A DNA stretch of 18,771 bases from CAYUXF01 sp964448755 (GTDB lineage Bacteria > Margulisbacteria > Termititenacia > Termititenacales > CAYUXF01): positions 1 through 18,771 of the forward strand of contig CAYUXF010000028.1 in NCBI GenBank assembly GCA_964448755.1. The letters run 5' to 3'. Positions 1 to 7,781 of the stretch are shown here, piece by piece. Position 1 is the stretch's first letter. Every line of letters starts with the position of its first letter. The notes under the pieces were generated by a model. It searched no databases and had not been told where the DNA came from. It saw nothing but the letters and a program-made list of their open reading frames with translations. The position numbers and the translations under genes were made by a program.

Positions 1-503
1 CCAATTCACTTTTTGATGCTCTCAATGAGATCCTCTACTTTAATGCCGCTATGACGGCTGGTAACAGATATGACCTTTCTATTTATGCTGTAGATAATGC
101 CGGGAACGTGATGGTCGCTTCGCTCAATGTTTACGGTTTAATTGTCGATGAAGATGCCACCGGTGATTCCGGCGGTATTGATCACGATAAATTTATTACC
201 AGTTTTCCAAATCCCCACGATCCTAATTCCGGTGAACGGCTGAGGTTTACTTATTATTTAAAAGATACCGCCTTAAGAACGAGGATATTGGTATACAACG
301 AGGTTGGTGAGTTGATCGATATTATCAAAGTTAGTTCGCCGGGCTTGCCGGGGACTTCGGCCGGGTATAACGAAGTGGAATGGGATTGTCGTGACAAATT
401 TGATCGGCCACTTTCTAATGGTATTTATTTATTTGTCTTGATAGTTGAGGGTAAAAAAGACCAGGATCATGCCAAGGGCAAAATGGTCATTTTGAGGAGA
501 TAA
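1..503 (+). CDS. C-terminal part of a secreted protein with a FlgD/T9SS-CTD-like end domain (5' truncated)
   Basis: The frame is open from base 3 at the window edge to TAA at 501-503, leaving 166 residues; the real start lies upstream, and the ATG at 51 is probably internal because coding continues ahead of it. The last ~105 residues form an all-beta domain that opens with FPNPHDP, followed by alternating strands (RLRFTYYL, TRILVYNEVGELI) and ends in NGIYLFVLIVEG...KGKMVIL. This resembles the FlgD Ig-like fold and the type A C-terminal sorting domain of Bacteroidetes type IX secretion cargo (typical 'YPNPFNP...NG.Y'). Family membership is by pattern only. The segment before it (YAVDNAGNVMVAS) looks like the end of another Ig-like domain. 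A PorV-like gene follows 1 nt later. Likely an exported surface protein; what the missing N-terminal part does is unknown. Confidence 0.75.
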   Translation, partial: NSLFDALNEILYFNAAMTAGNRYDLSIYAVDNAGNVMVASLNVYGLIVDEDATGDSGGIDHDKFITSFPNPHDPNSGERLRFTYYLKDTALRTRILVYNEVGELIDIIKVSSPGLPGTSAGYNEVEWDCRDKFDRPLSNGIYLFVLIVEGKKDQDHAKGKMVILRR

Positions 504-504
504 A

Positions 505-1635
505 ATGAGGCGGGGAGCCACGCGATATATTTTATTGCTTGCGGCAATGTTGTTGTTTTCAACGGCATTGGCTTTTGAGGTCAATGGCGATGGAACACCT
601 GTGGATTTTGCCAAAATGGCGTTGACTGCTCGCTATTGGGGTATGGGTAAAGCGGGTCTAGCTGGTGCTAATGATGCCGGCGGTATGCTTTTAAATCCCG
701 CCAGTTTGGGCGTGGCACGTTCTTTTGAGTTCACCAGTATGTCCACAAAATTATTGGGTGAATTTAATTATTTAATGCTCAATGTGGTTTATCCGCTGGA
801 AAAAGATACTATAGGGCTTTCTTTGTTGTCAGAAGATGCCGGGACTATTACCGGTTCAGATGAGCTCGATCAATACGGCCATCCTGTTGAGGGCGATAAC
901 ATCGAGAACTATACCAGAATGCTTTCGCTTGGTTACGGCCGCAAATTATTTTTTGATAATCTTTATTTTGGTGTTGTCGCTAAACTGCTCCATAAAAGGA
1001 TCGCTTTTGTTGATGCTAAATCTAATTCGGTGGATGTTGGAATGATCTATAAGTTCAATAAAATTCTTTCGCTGGGGGCCGCCTTAAAGAACGCTGCACA
1101 GAGCGACTATACTTATTCTAATAATGCTTCAGAAATAGAACATCTTAAGCAAGATTATGTTGTCGGCGCTTCTCTTTCTTTGCTAGATAATAATTTACTG
1201 TTCTCGGTAGACCGCCATAATGACCTGGATTTTATCAGGACCAGATACGGTGCAGAATACTGGCTTTTTGATACGGTGGCTTTTCGCGCCGGTGTAGAAG
1301 AGAGAGATACTACGCTGGGAATAGGGTTTCGCTATAAATTTTTACAGATAGATTACGCATTGCGTTATCAGGAAGCGCCGCTTGGCAACGAGTCTTATAT
1401 TTCCATTACTTACGGTGACGCTACCAGAGCTCATTTGCGCCGGCCGGAAATAGAAATTATTTCTAAAGCTGAACTCCAGCCGGAGAAAAAAGCAGAAGAA
1501 TTGCCGAAAATAGAGACTATTAGGGTAGATGAGCAACAGCAATTTATTAATAGATCACAAAATAAAGATGAATTGACAGCACCGGAAGTTAAAATAAAGC
1601 AGGTCGAAAGCGATGAAGTTGTTGAGATAATTTAG
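505..1635 (+). CDS. PorV/PorQ-family (UPF0164-like) outer-membrane beta-barrel protein
   Basis: 376 residues. A signal peptide runs to about residue 23 (cleavage after ALA, then FEVNGDG). Residues ~38-70 carry the family hallmark: an ARYWGMGKAGLAGANDAGG stretch followed by NPASLG, matching the 'a.a..GmGgA..a.adda.a...NPA.L' pattern of PorV/PorQ proteins. Residues ~70-310 are regularly spaced amphipathic strands (YFGVVAKLLHKR, AFRAGVEERDTTLGIGFRY, YISITYGD) as in an outer-membrane barrel. The last ~70 residues are a charged Lys/Glu-rich tail (PEKKAEELPK) that probably lies in the periplasm. In type IX secretion PorV binds cargo C-terminal domains at the outer membrane, and here the gene directly follows a CTD-like gene; a similar role is inference. 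The ATG at 505 is fixed by GAGGAG at 494-499. The next gene starts 10 nt after the stop. Confidence 0.8.
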   Translation: MRRGATRYILLLAAMLLFSTALAFEVNGDGTPVDFAKMALTARYWGMGKAGLAGANDAGGMLLNPASLGVARSFEFTSMSTKLLGEFNYLMLNVVYPLEKDTIGLSLLSEDAGTITGSDELDQYGHPVEGDNIENYTRMLSLGYGRKLFFDNLYFGVVAKLLHKRIAFVDAKSNSVDVGMIYKFNKILSLGAALKNAAQSDYTYSNNASEIEHLKQDYVVGASLSLLDNNLLFSVDRHNDLDFIRTRYGAEYWLFDTVAFRAGVEERDTTLGIGFRYKFLQIDYALRYQEAPLGNESYISITYGDATRAHLRRPEIEIISKAELQPEKKAEELPKIETIRVDEQQQFINRSQNKDELTAPEVKIKQVESDEVVEII

Positions 1636-1645
1636 AGGAAGAAAA

Positions 1646-3955
1646 TTGTTTAAAAAAATATTAATAATAGTCTCTTTTTTAGTTAGTCTTCTTGCTGCAG
1701 CGGAGATAGATAAGTATACCAATCAGGATACTATTGCCTTGCGCGGTCTGGCCAATAAAAATGTCATGGTTGATATTTATGTTAATGAGAAAAAAGTTAA
1801 AACGGTTAAGAGTGATGAAAATGGCGAATGGCTGGCCGCAGATGTTCCTTTAAAAACAGAAGGGTTTAATAATATCTATGCGCTGGCCCGCAATGAAGAG
1901 GGCACTAAAAGTAAAATTTCCGCTAAACTTAATGTGTTTTTTGATCAAACGCCGCCCGCTTTTTATGATATTAAAGTAGAGCCGCAAGAGGCTAAACCTG
2001 GTGATCTTATTAAAATTTCTTTAAAGAGCGATGAGGATACCGAACGGATAACACTGGTCATGCCAGATAATTCTTTATTGCGCCTCCGTTGGCAAAATGG
2101 TTTCTGGCAGGGAGAATGGCGGGTGCCGCAAATTATTTCCGGCGGCGCTTATGCGCTGTTAATTACTGCGGAAGATAAGGCGGCCAATACCGCACAACAG
2201 AGTTTTGAAAGTCTTTTTATTGATGCGCTCCCTTCTTTGGCTATTGTTGAACCGCTTGATGGTGCTATTGTTTACCGTGAACTGATCCCCGTTAAGGGGC
2301 AGGCCCGCAATAGCATGGCGGTGGTTATTAATAATGAGCGGGCGCAGGTCATGACCGATTTTAGTTTTAGCGGTACGGCACAGCTGAAAGATCCCGGCCG
2401 AAATAAAATTTTGGTCCAATCGTATGATCGGGCTGGCGCCTTATTGGAGGCGGAAATTTCCGTAGTCAGACTGGTGACGTTTGATGATATTCAGCAGCAT
2501 ACGGCCAGAAGAGAAATTGAATATTTAGCAACGCTTGGCTTTGTAGAGGCTTATCCTCACTCGCGTCTTTTTAAACCGGACAGCAATATTACGCGCGCAG
2601 AGTTGGCCGCTTTACTGGTGCGTATTAAAGATTTGCCTCTGGTTTATAGTGAAAAATCTTCTTTTAAAGATATTAATTCTTATTTTTGGGCCCAGCGTTA
2701 TATAGAAACCGCCAGCAAATATGGCATTGTGGAAGGATATCCGGGCAATGTTTATAAACCACAGGGCAATGTCACGCGTGCTGAGGCGGCGGCAATGCTT
2801 GTCCGGTTTGGTTCCTTGCCGGTCTCGCCTGTTAATGGCGATGTCGCGCTGGATGTTTCTGCCAAACACTGGGGTGCTGATCATATTGCTACATTTAAAG
2901 CGGCCGGCTTAATGCCCGCCAGCTGGCAGGAAGAACGGTTTTATCCCTCGCGTTATATCACCCGGGCGGAGGTCTGTGCCGCTCTGGCTAGAATACCGGA
3001 GATCAATAGAGTTATTGAGGAGATGCTCGGCAGTAAAACTGCCTGGGATTACCGGGTGGATGATACCAGATATTATGAACCGGGACAGTCTGTTGTACAA
3101 AATAGCGCTCAACCCATTTCTGAGGAGTTTAAAGGAGAGAGTGAACCGACAGTTTCTAAGCTAATGATCGGTGTTGTTTCGCCTCTTGAGGTGGTGGCGG
3201 GTCGAGATATTCGTTTAACGGTCGCCTCACTGGAAAAAATGAAAGCGGTCTCTGCGGTATTTCCCGACGGCGCGGAACTGCCTTTAATTTATGACCGCAA
3301 AACAGATCTCTGGGAAGTTAGCTGGCGGGTGCCAGATACTTTGAAAATAAGTTCTTACAATATAATGATTAAAGGGAACGGTATTAAAGGTGAAAACTAT
3401 AACAGTTATTCTAATTATTTTTCAGTAGTAGAGACTTTGGCAATCTCATCTGCACCTGTGACGATGGATACTAAAGCCAAACAGGAACAGCTCAATAAAT
3501 ATAAAATAATTGTTGACGATGATGTTGAATTTACTTATCCGGAATTTTATATGGTTGAAGAGGGTATTGCTCCGGAGACCTTAAGTGTGCCGACAGCTAA
3601 AACACCGGCTATTAAACAAGAAAAAAGTTTGTCTGGTGAGCAGATCTTGACCAGAGCGGCAATGAGCAGATTATTGGGCCGTTACGGTAAATTGCGGCAG
3701 GCTAAGGTTGTCGCTGCGCCGGCGCAGGATGTGCCGCTTAATCATCCAGATGTTCGCTATATAAAATCGGCCATTGTGACAGGGATAATTCCCAATAAAA
3801 AACCCGGTAAATTTTTCCCTAACGATTCGGTAACCAGAGCAGAAGCGCAAGCTGTTTTAAGAAGAGCTAAAATTATTAACGCTGCGGCCCAGAGCGGCCA
3901 AGAGCCTATTACTGAAACAGAGTTCGACAGTTGGCTGTCTGAGAGTGTAAAATAA
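1646..3955 (+). CDS. SLH-domain and Ig-like repeat surface protein
   Basis: 769 residues from a TTG start with GAGGAAG at 1635-1641; a signal peptide covers residues 1-19 (LLAAA then EIDKY). Order seen: Ig/Big-like domain ~22-97, Ig-like ~103-190, a short 'GAIVYRELIPVKGQA' Ig-like segment ~196-275, three SLH repeats ~283-327, 340-388 and 401-450, another Ig-like domain ~505-595, a low-complexity linker, then a half SLH (LTRAAMSRLLGRYG, ~668-681) and a fourth SLH ~693-742. Each SLH shows the (I/V)TRAE signature (residues 315-319, 376-380, 438-442, 729-733). SLH domains bind secondary wall polymers or modified peptidoglycan; in diderms they anchor outer-membrane proteins to the wall. The SLH repeats are split between the middle and the end, which is unusual. 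Placed between two barrel genes, it probably bridges wall and outer membrane (inference). Confidence 0.85.
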   Translation: MFKKILIIVSFLVSLLAAAEIDKYTNQDTIALRGLANKNVMVDIYVNEKKVKTVKSDENGEWLAADVPLKTEGFNNIYALARNEEGTKSKISAKLNVFFDQTPPAFYDIKVEPQEAKPGDLIKISLKSDEDTERITLVMPDNSLLRLRWQNGFWQGEWRVPQIISGGAYALLITAEDKAANTAQQSFESLFIDALPSLAIVEPLDGAIVYRELIPVKGQARNSMAVVINNERAQVMTDFSFSGTAQLKDPGRNKILVQSYDRAGALLEAEISVVRLVTFDDIQQHTARREIEYLATLGFVEAYPHSRLFKPDSNITRAELAALLVRIKDLPLVYSEKSSFKDINSYFWAQRYIETASKYGIVEGYPGNVYKPQGNVTRAEAAAMLVRFGSLPVSPVNGDVALDVSAKHWGADHIATFKAAGLMPASWQEERFYPSRYITRAEVCAALARIPEINRVIEEMLGSKTAWDYRVDDTRYYEPGQSVVQNSAQPISEEFKGESEPTVSKLMIGVVSPLEVVAGRDIRLTVASLEKMKAVSAVFPDGAELPLIYDRKTDLWEVSWRVPDTLKISSYNIMIKGNGIKGENYNSYSNYFSVVETLAISSAPVTMDTKAKQEQLNKYKIIVDDDVEFTYPEFYMVEEGIAPETLSVPTAKTPAIKQEKSLSGEQILTRAAMSRLLGRYGKLRQAKVVAAPAQDVPLNHPDVRYIKSAIVTGIIPNKKPGKFFPNDSVTRAEAQAVLRRAKIINAAAQSGQEPITETEFDSWLSESVK

Positions 3956-3967
3956 AGCGAGGAAAAA

Positions 3968-4672
3968 ATGTTAAAAAAATTGATAATATTTTTACTAATG
4001 GCCGGTTGTTTTTTAAATGCTGCCATTAATATAACTAAAGTTGAATTTGACGGGACCGCACCGGCTAACGGGGAAACGGTAGCGGATGCCCCTTTAATTG
4101 CTATTACGGTTACCAGCAGTGCCGCTATTAATTTTAACAGTTTTGTCCTGGTCATTGATGGTGTAACAGTAACTACTACTAATCCTTATGCTAATTACTC
4201 TTATGCTGTTTATCCTGACGGAATTACGACGGTATTTGAATATCAAGTTACTGATGCTTTGAGTATTGGTGCACATACCATTGGCATTAGTATGGCTAAT
4301 ATTGTGCCTGAGACAGCGGTCTCTAATAATACTGTCTGGGTCAAATCTAATAAATTTAAAATGGCTGGCGACCTGATCATTTATCCTTCGCCAGCTACCA
4401 ATAACGCCTATATTACTTATGAGTTGACCAAAAGCGAAGATGTGGAAATTTATATGTACAGTATGAATGGCGAGATGGTTTATCAGCAGGCCTTTTCCGC
4501 CAGGACTAACGGCGCCCGTGCCGGCTTTAATTCAGTCCCTTTTGATCTTAAAAGTACCTACGGCAATAAACTGCCCAACGGTGTCTATGCTGTTTTTGTT
4601 GTGCAAAAAAGTGCCGGCAAAAGAGAATTATTGGGCAAAAGAAAATTTTTTATATTGAGGGAAAATGACTAA
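3968..4672 (+). CDS. Small exported protein with FlgD/T9SS-CTD-like C-terminal domain
   Basis: 234 residues with GAGGA at 3959-3963. The N-terminus is a signal sequence (LKKLIIFLLMAGCFLNA); it could be cut by signal peptidase I after LNA, or be a lipoprotein through MAGC at 11-14, though Met at -3 is a poor lipobox. Residues ~20-125 are an unidentified beta-rich, Thr/Asn-rich domain that looks Ig-like. From residue ~135 a domain starting IIYPSPATNNAYITYEL and closing with LPNGVYAVFVV...LGKRKFFIL matches the end domain of the protein at the left window edge. It overlaps the next gene by 8 nt (4665-4672), which suggests translational coupling to the barrel-SLH-Ig protein and a joint role. Possible function: surface subunit or cargo handled by the barrel protein. 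I do not recognise a named family for the N-terminal part. Confidence 0.75.
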   Translation: MLKKLIIFLLMAGCFLNAAINITKVEFDGTAPANGETVADAPLIAITVTSSAAINFNSFVLVIDGVTVTTTNPYANYSYAVYPDGITTVFEYQVTDALSIGAHTIGISMANIVPETAVSNNTVWVKSNKFKMAGDLIIYPSPATNNAYITYELTKSEDVEIYMYSMNGEMVYQQAFSARTNGARAGFNSVPFDLKSTYGNKLPNGVYAVFVVQKSAGKRELLGKRKFFILREND

Positions 4673-7600
4673 ATATTTTTTTAAAACAGCTTTTCTTTTT
4701 GTTTTTTTAACCGGCTTTCTTTTGTCAGCCGCTGACAGCATAGATGTAGATAGAGATTCTAATCTACTTATTTCGCCGCGTGTTACCGCCTTGGGTATGG
4801 CTGGTGTTGCGCTGGGCAGTTCAGCGGAGGCTATTTTTATGAATCCGGCGCTGTTAGTTTGCAGTCAGGAACCTAATACCTACCTCTCTTCTTATACTCT
4901 GCTTGAAGATGTGGATAATCTTAATGCGGCTTTTACTTTTCCGCTGAAGCGTGTTGCTTTTGGTGTAGGTTATAAGAGCAAAAAGATCAGCGGCATTAAT
5001 GTTATTGCGGCTGAAGATATTTTTAATGGCCGCCCGCTGGTTTCAGAGGTCCAGGAGGCTCAGGCTTATCAAGATGCTTATTATTTTGGTGTGGCGATCA
5101 ATTTAGTCAGCGCTAACGCCAATACTTTTTTTAAAAACCTCAATGTAGGTTTAGCGTTTAAATCTATTGCTATTGGTGCTTCCGGTGCTGATGGTTTAGA
5201 TGACTATCAGGCCTACGGCTCTGATCTGGATCTCGGCTTGTTTAGTGACCTTACCAGCGTTTGGTCTCTGGGTATTAATTTTCGAAATTTTATTGATTCC
5301 AGCGGCGGTATCGGACAGATCCACTGGAAGAACAAGCTTAATGAACCGCTCGATTCTATTGTTTCCGTGGGTAATAAATTTTCCTATTACGATGGCAGAA
5401 TGCTTTTGCTGCTTGATGCCGATTTTTATCAAAACAGAGAATATCCTTATTTGTTGCACGGCGGCCTGGAGATTTGGCCTTATAAATATTTTCTTTTGCG
5501 CTTTGGGATCAATCAATATCCTTATCCGCTTGGCACCAGCTACAAGTTGTTTAATGCGGTAACAGCTGGTTTTGCTATTAAGCCGTTCAAAGGTTTTAAT
5601 ATTGAATATGCTTATTATCCTGGTGATGACTATGCCCTGGAGGCTTGTCATTATGCCGGTATTTCTTTTGATTCTTTTGCTGTCTTTTTCCCTTCGTCCT
5701 GGACAGAGGAAGAAGCGGTTATTACCGAACGGTTTTTAGTTAATTATCCGCACGATTATCTGGTAACAGAAGAAAAGGCACTTCTCTTTGATCTTGAGGT
5801 GATCGGCAGTGAGCAGGTAACTATCAATGGCAAAGGGTATCCTGTTGATCTAGATAAAAACAAACTGGCAGTTAAATTGCCTTTAAAAGAGGGGCAAAAT
5901 AATTTTGTTCTGGAATATAAGAACAGAAAAATAGAACGGAATATTTTAAAATTTAATTCGTTTGCTGAAATAAAAGAACAAAAACAATTAAAAGATATCA
6001 AAAAAATAATTTTTACTAAAGATTTTGTCACAAATAAATTTAAACCTGCAATAACTTTTCAGGAATTGGCTAACTATATTGTACTGAGTCTCGGTGTGCA
6101 GTCGCCTGAAAAACTGCCGGAGATGTTTGATAATATAGATGTTGTTTATTTAAAAGGTTATTTAGGGCAGGATGATGTTTTTGATGATATCAGTGATAAA
6201 CTGGTTTTGCGCGGCGATCTAGCAAAGATCCTGGCGCGGATCGAAGGCTATGATTACTTATTTAACCGTGAAGAAGGCTTTAATGGGGCGGCGGAAAAAG
6301 CTGCGCAGGCACTTTTAAAGACAGGGTATTATAAAAAAGCAGATTTTTATCCGCTTGCCGAACAGATCAGTGAAAAAGAAGTTATTATGCTGTTGGCCAG
6401 GACCGGCGCTATGAGCAAAGTTATTGCCGAATATTATCAGGATTTCCCGCTGATGATGATCGATAATGCGCTGTCCGGTTATGTAGAACTTTATTTTATT
6501 AATGCGGAAAAATTTGCCGGTTTTGATCTTGCCGTTGCCAACAAGAGCCAGGAATTTTCAGTTGCCGGGCAGGGTAATTATGTTCAGCAGGTTTTTTATA
6601 ATGCCGTTCAGACGGCGACTGTCAATGTGGCGTTGCTGTTAAATGACCGTTATGGAAATCAGTACGGTTATAAATATCAGACAGTTATAAGTGAGGAGAG
6701 TCAAATACAAAATATTGATGATGTTTCAGCTAAAGACGGCGAAGAATTCTTTTTGGTTAAAACTATGCCGAAAAAATTTCAGCCCGGTATTAAAGCCTCT
6801 GTAGAATTGGCGGTGCCTTCTAATTCTAAGTTTACAAGTGTTGCGCTCGGGAGCAATTTTATTTCCGGAAATGTAGTTATGAATAAGAACGAAGATGGTA
6901 TCTGGTCGGCGTTGATCGATATACCAGCTGAAGTAAAACCGGGTAATTATCTGCTGGTCTTTAATTTATTGCGTGAAGACAGCCGCAAATATTCTAAATC
7001 ATATAATATCGAAGTTTTAGGTGATCCGTCTGCTGGCGCTTTACTGCCGGCTAAAAAAGGAGTACTGACGACTGCCCAGGCTAAAGCTTTATTACAGGAA
7101 AATGATGTTTTAGTTAAAGCTAAAAGAGCTTTTATTCAGCAGGGAGAATATCTGGAAGTTTATATTGGTGTTTTAAATAAACCGGAAGCGGTAGAGAAGA
7201 TCAATATTGTTCTCAATAACGGCCGCAGTGTAGCGGCGCAGAAAGCAGCAGAAACGCTGTGGGTGGCAAAGGTTTTAATTACCGGCGATCTGCCAGCTGG
7301 TAAAACAGAATATAAGGTTTTTGTTAAAGATAAAAATGACAACGTTATCACCCGTAAACGCTCTTTGACTATTTCTGTGCCAGAAAAAAAGGCTGAACTG
7401 CCGCCGCAAAATAACAATACTAAAGTGGCGGCTGAGCTTTACCCAGCCGAGGTTTTTATTAAACCACTACCGCCTAAGACCGGTGAGGTTATTACGTTTA
7501 AGGTTAAGATAAAAGAAAATGCTGATAAAGTGACCAAAGTTAGTGCGGTAGTTTTTGGGCAGACGCTCCAGTTTAAGAAGGGTTCTTCCGGTCTCTGGGT

Positions 7601-7712
7601 CTCTTATAAAACTCTGCCGAAAGATTATCAGGCCAAAACTATTGAAATGAAAATTTATGCTAAAGATGCTGCCGGTAAATATACCATGACAAAAGCAAAT
7701 ATTAAGATCTAG
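4665..7712 (+). CDS. Fusion protein: PorV-like barrel, degenerate SLH-like repeats and Ig-like domains
   Basis: 1015 residues; GAGGG at 4657-4661 lies only 3 nt from the ATG, inside the end of the previous gene. The signal peptide runs to ~22. Residues ~35-345 are PorV/UPF0164-like: SPRVTALGMAGVALGSSAEA then FMNPALL, followed by barrel-type strands. Residues ~370-430 are a small beta domain (VTINGKGYPVDL, LKEGQNNFVLEY) like glucodextranase-B/Ig modules. Residues ~440-590 resemble worn SLH repeats: KPAITFQELANYIVLSLG, then VLRGDLAKILARIEGYD and FYPLAEQISEKEVIMLLAR, without the usual TRAE. Residues ~690-786, 818-905 and 923-1013 are three Ig-like domains akin to those of the upstream SLH protein. 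The chain would sit in the outer membrane with a large soluble part. Likely role: outer-membrane anchoring or surface-protein handling (inference). It is the last gene before a strong terminator. Confidence 0.8.
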   Translation: MTKYFFKTAFLFVFLTGFLLSAADSIDVDRDSNLLISPRVTALGMAGVALGSSAEAIFMNPALLVCSQEPNTYLSSYTLLEDVDNLNAAFTFPLKRVAFGVGYKSKKISGINVIAAEDIFNGRPLVSEVQEAQAYQDAYYFGVAINLVSANANTFFKNLNVGLAFKSIAIGASGADGLDDYQAYGSDLDLGLFSDLTSVWSLGINFRNFIDSSGGIGQIHWKNKLNEPLDSIVSVGNKFSYYDGRMLLLLDADFYQNREYPYLLHGGLEIWPYKYFLLRFGINQYPYPLGTSYKLFNAVTAGFAIKPFKGFNIEYAYYPGDDYALEACHYAGISFDSFAVFFPSSWTEEEAVITERFLVNYPHDYLVTEEKALLFDLEVIGSEQVTINGKGYPVDLDKNKLAVKLPLKEGQNNFVLEYKNRKIERNILKFNSFAEIKEQKQLKDIKKIIFTKDFVTNKFKPAITFQELANYIVLSLGVQSPEKLPEMFDNIDVVYLKGYLGQDDVFDDISDKLVLRGDLAKILARIEGYDYLFNREEGFNGAAEKAAQALLKTGYYKKADFYPLAEQISEKEVIMLLARTGAMSKVIAEYYQDFPLMMIDNALSGYVELYFINAEKFAGFDLAVANKSQEFSVAGQGNYVQQVFYNAVQTATVNVALLLNDRYGNQYGYKYQTVISEESQIQNIDDVSAKDGEEFFLVKTMPKKFQPGIKASVELAVPSNSKFTSVALGSNFISGNVVMNKNEDGIWSALIDIPAEVKPGNYLLVFNLLREDSRKYSKSYNIEVLGDPSAGALLPAKKGVLTTAQAKALLQENDVLVKAKRAFIQQGEYLEVYIGVLNKPEAVEKINIVLNNGRSVAAQKAAETLWVAKVLITGDLPAGKTEYKVFVKDKNDNVITRKRSLTISVPEKKAELPPQNNNTKVAAELYPAEVFIKPLPPKTGEVITFKVKIKENADKVTKVSAVVFGQTLQFKKGSSGLWVSYKTLPKDYQAKTIEMKIYAKDAAGKYTMTKANIKI

Positions 7713-7733
7713 TTAACGCTCTGAAATATGAAT

Positions 7734-7763
7734 AAAAAAGGCGGCTTAATGGCCGCCTTTTTT
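7734..7763. terminator. Bidirectional intrinsic terminator between convergent genes
   Basis: Six A, then GGCGGC, a 6-nt loop (TTAATG), GCCGCC and six T form a 12-bp perfect stem flanked by U-runs in both directions. It sits in the 69-bp gap between the stop of the + strand surface cluster (7712) and the stop of fabF on the - strand (7782), so it can end both transcripts. Confidence 0.92.
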
Positions 7764-7781
7764 ATAAGTTAGATTTTTTAT

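Noticed and set aside
51..53. ATG at 51 as the true start of the first gene
   Set aside because: The same frame is open and protein-like back to base 3, with no ribosome site before 51, so the gene continues upstream of the window.
3757..4155. 132-residue ORF on the - strand with hydrophobic stretches
   Set aside because: Crosses the end of one + strand gene and the start of the next, whose signal peptide codons produce the apparent hydrophobicity; no own ribosome site.
5196..5651. 151-residue ORF on the - strand inside the barrel-SLH-Ig gene
   Set aside because: Runs opposite a well-supported gene, has Ile/Lys-rich low-complexity content and no family pattern; it is a shadow frame.
1..7712. 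A complete type IX secretion system
   Set aside because: Only PorV-like barrels and CTD-like domains are seen; no PorK/L/M/N, Sov or PorU. The similarity supports a hypothesis, not a system call.
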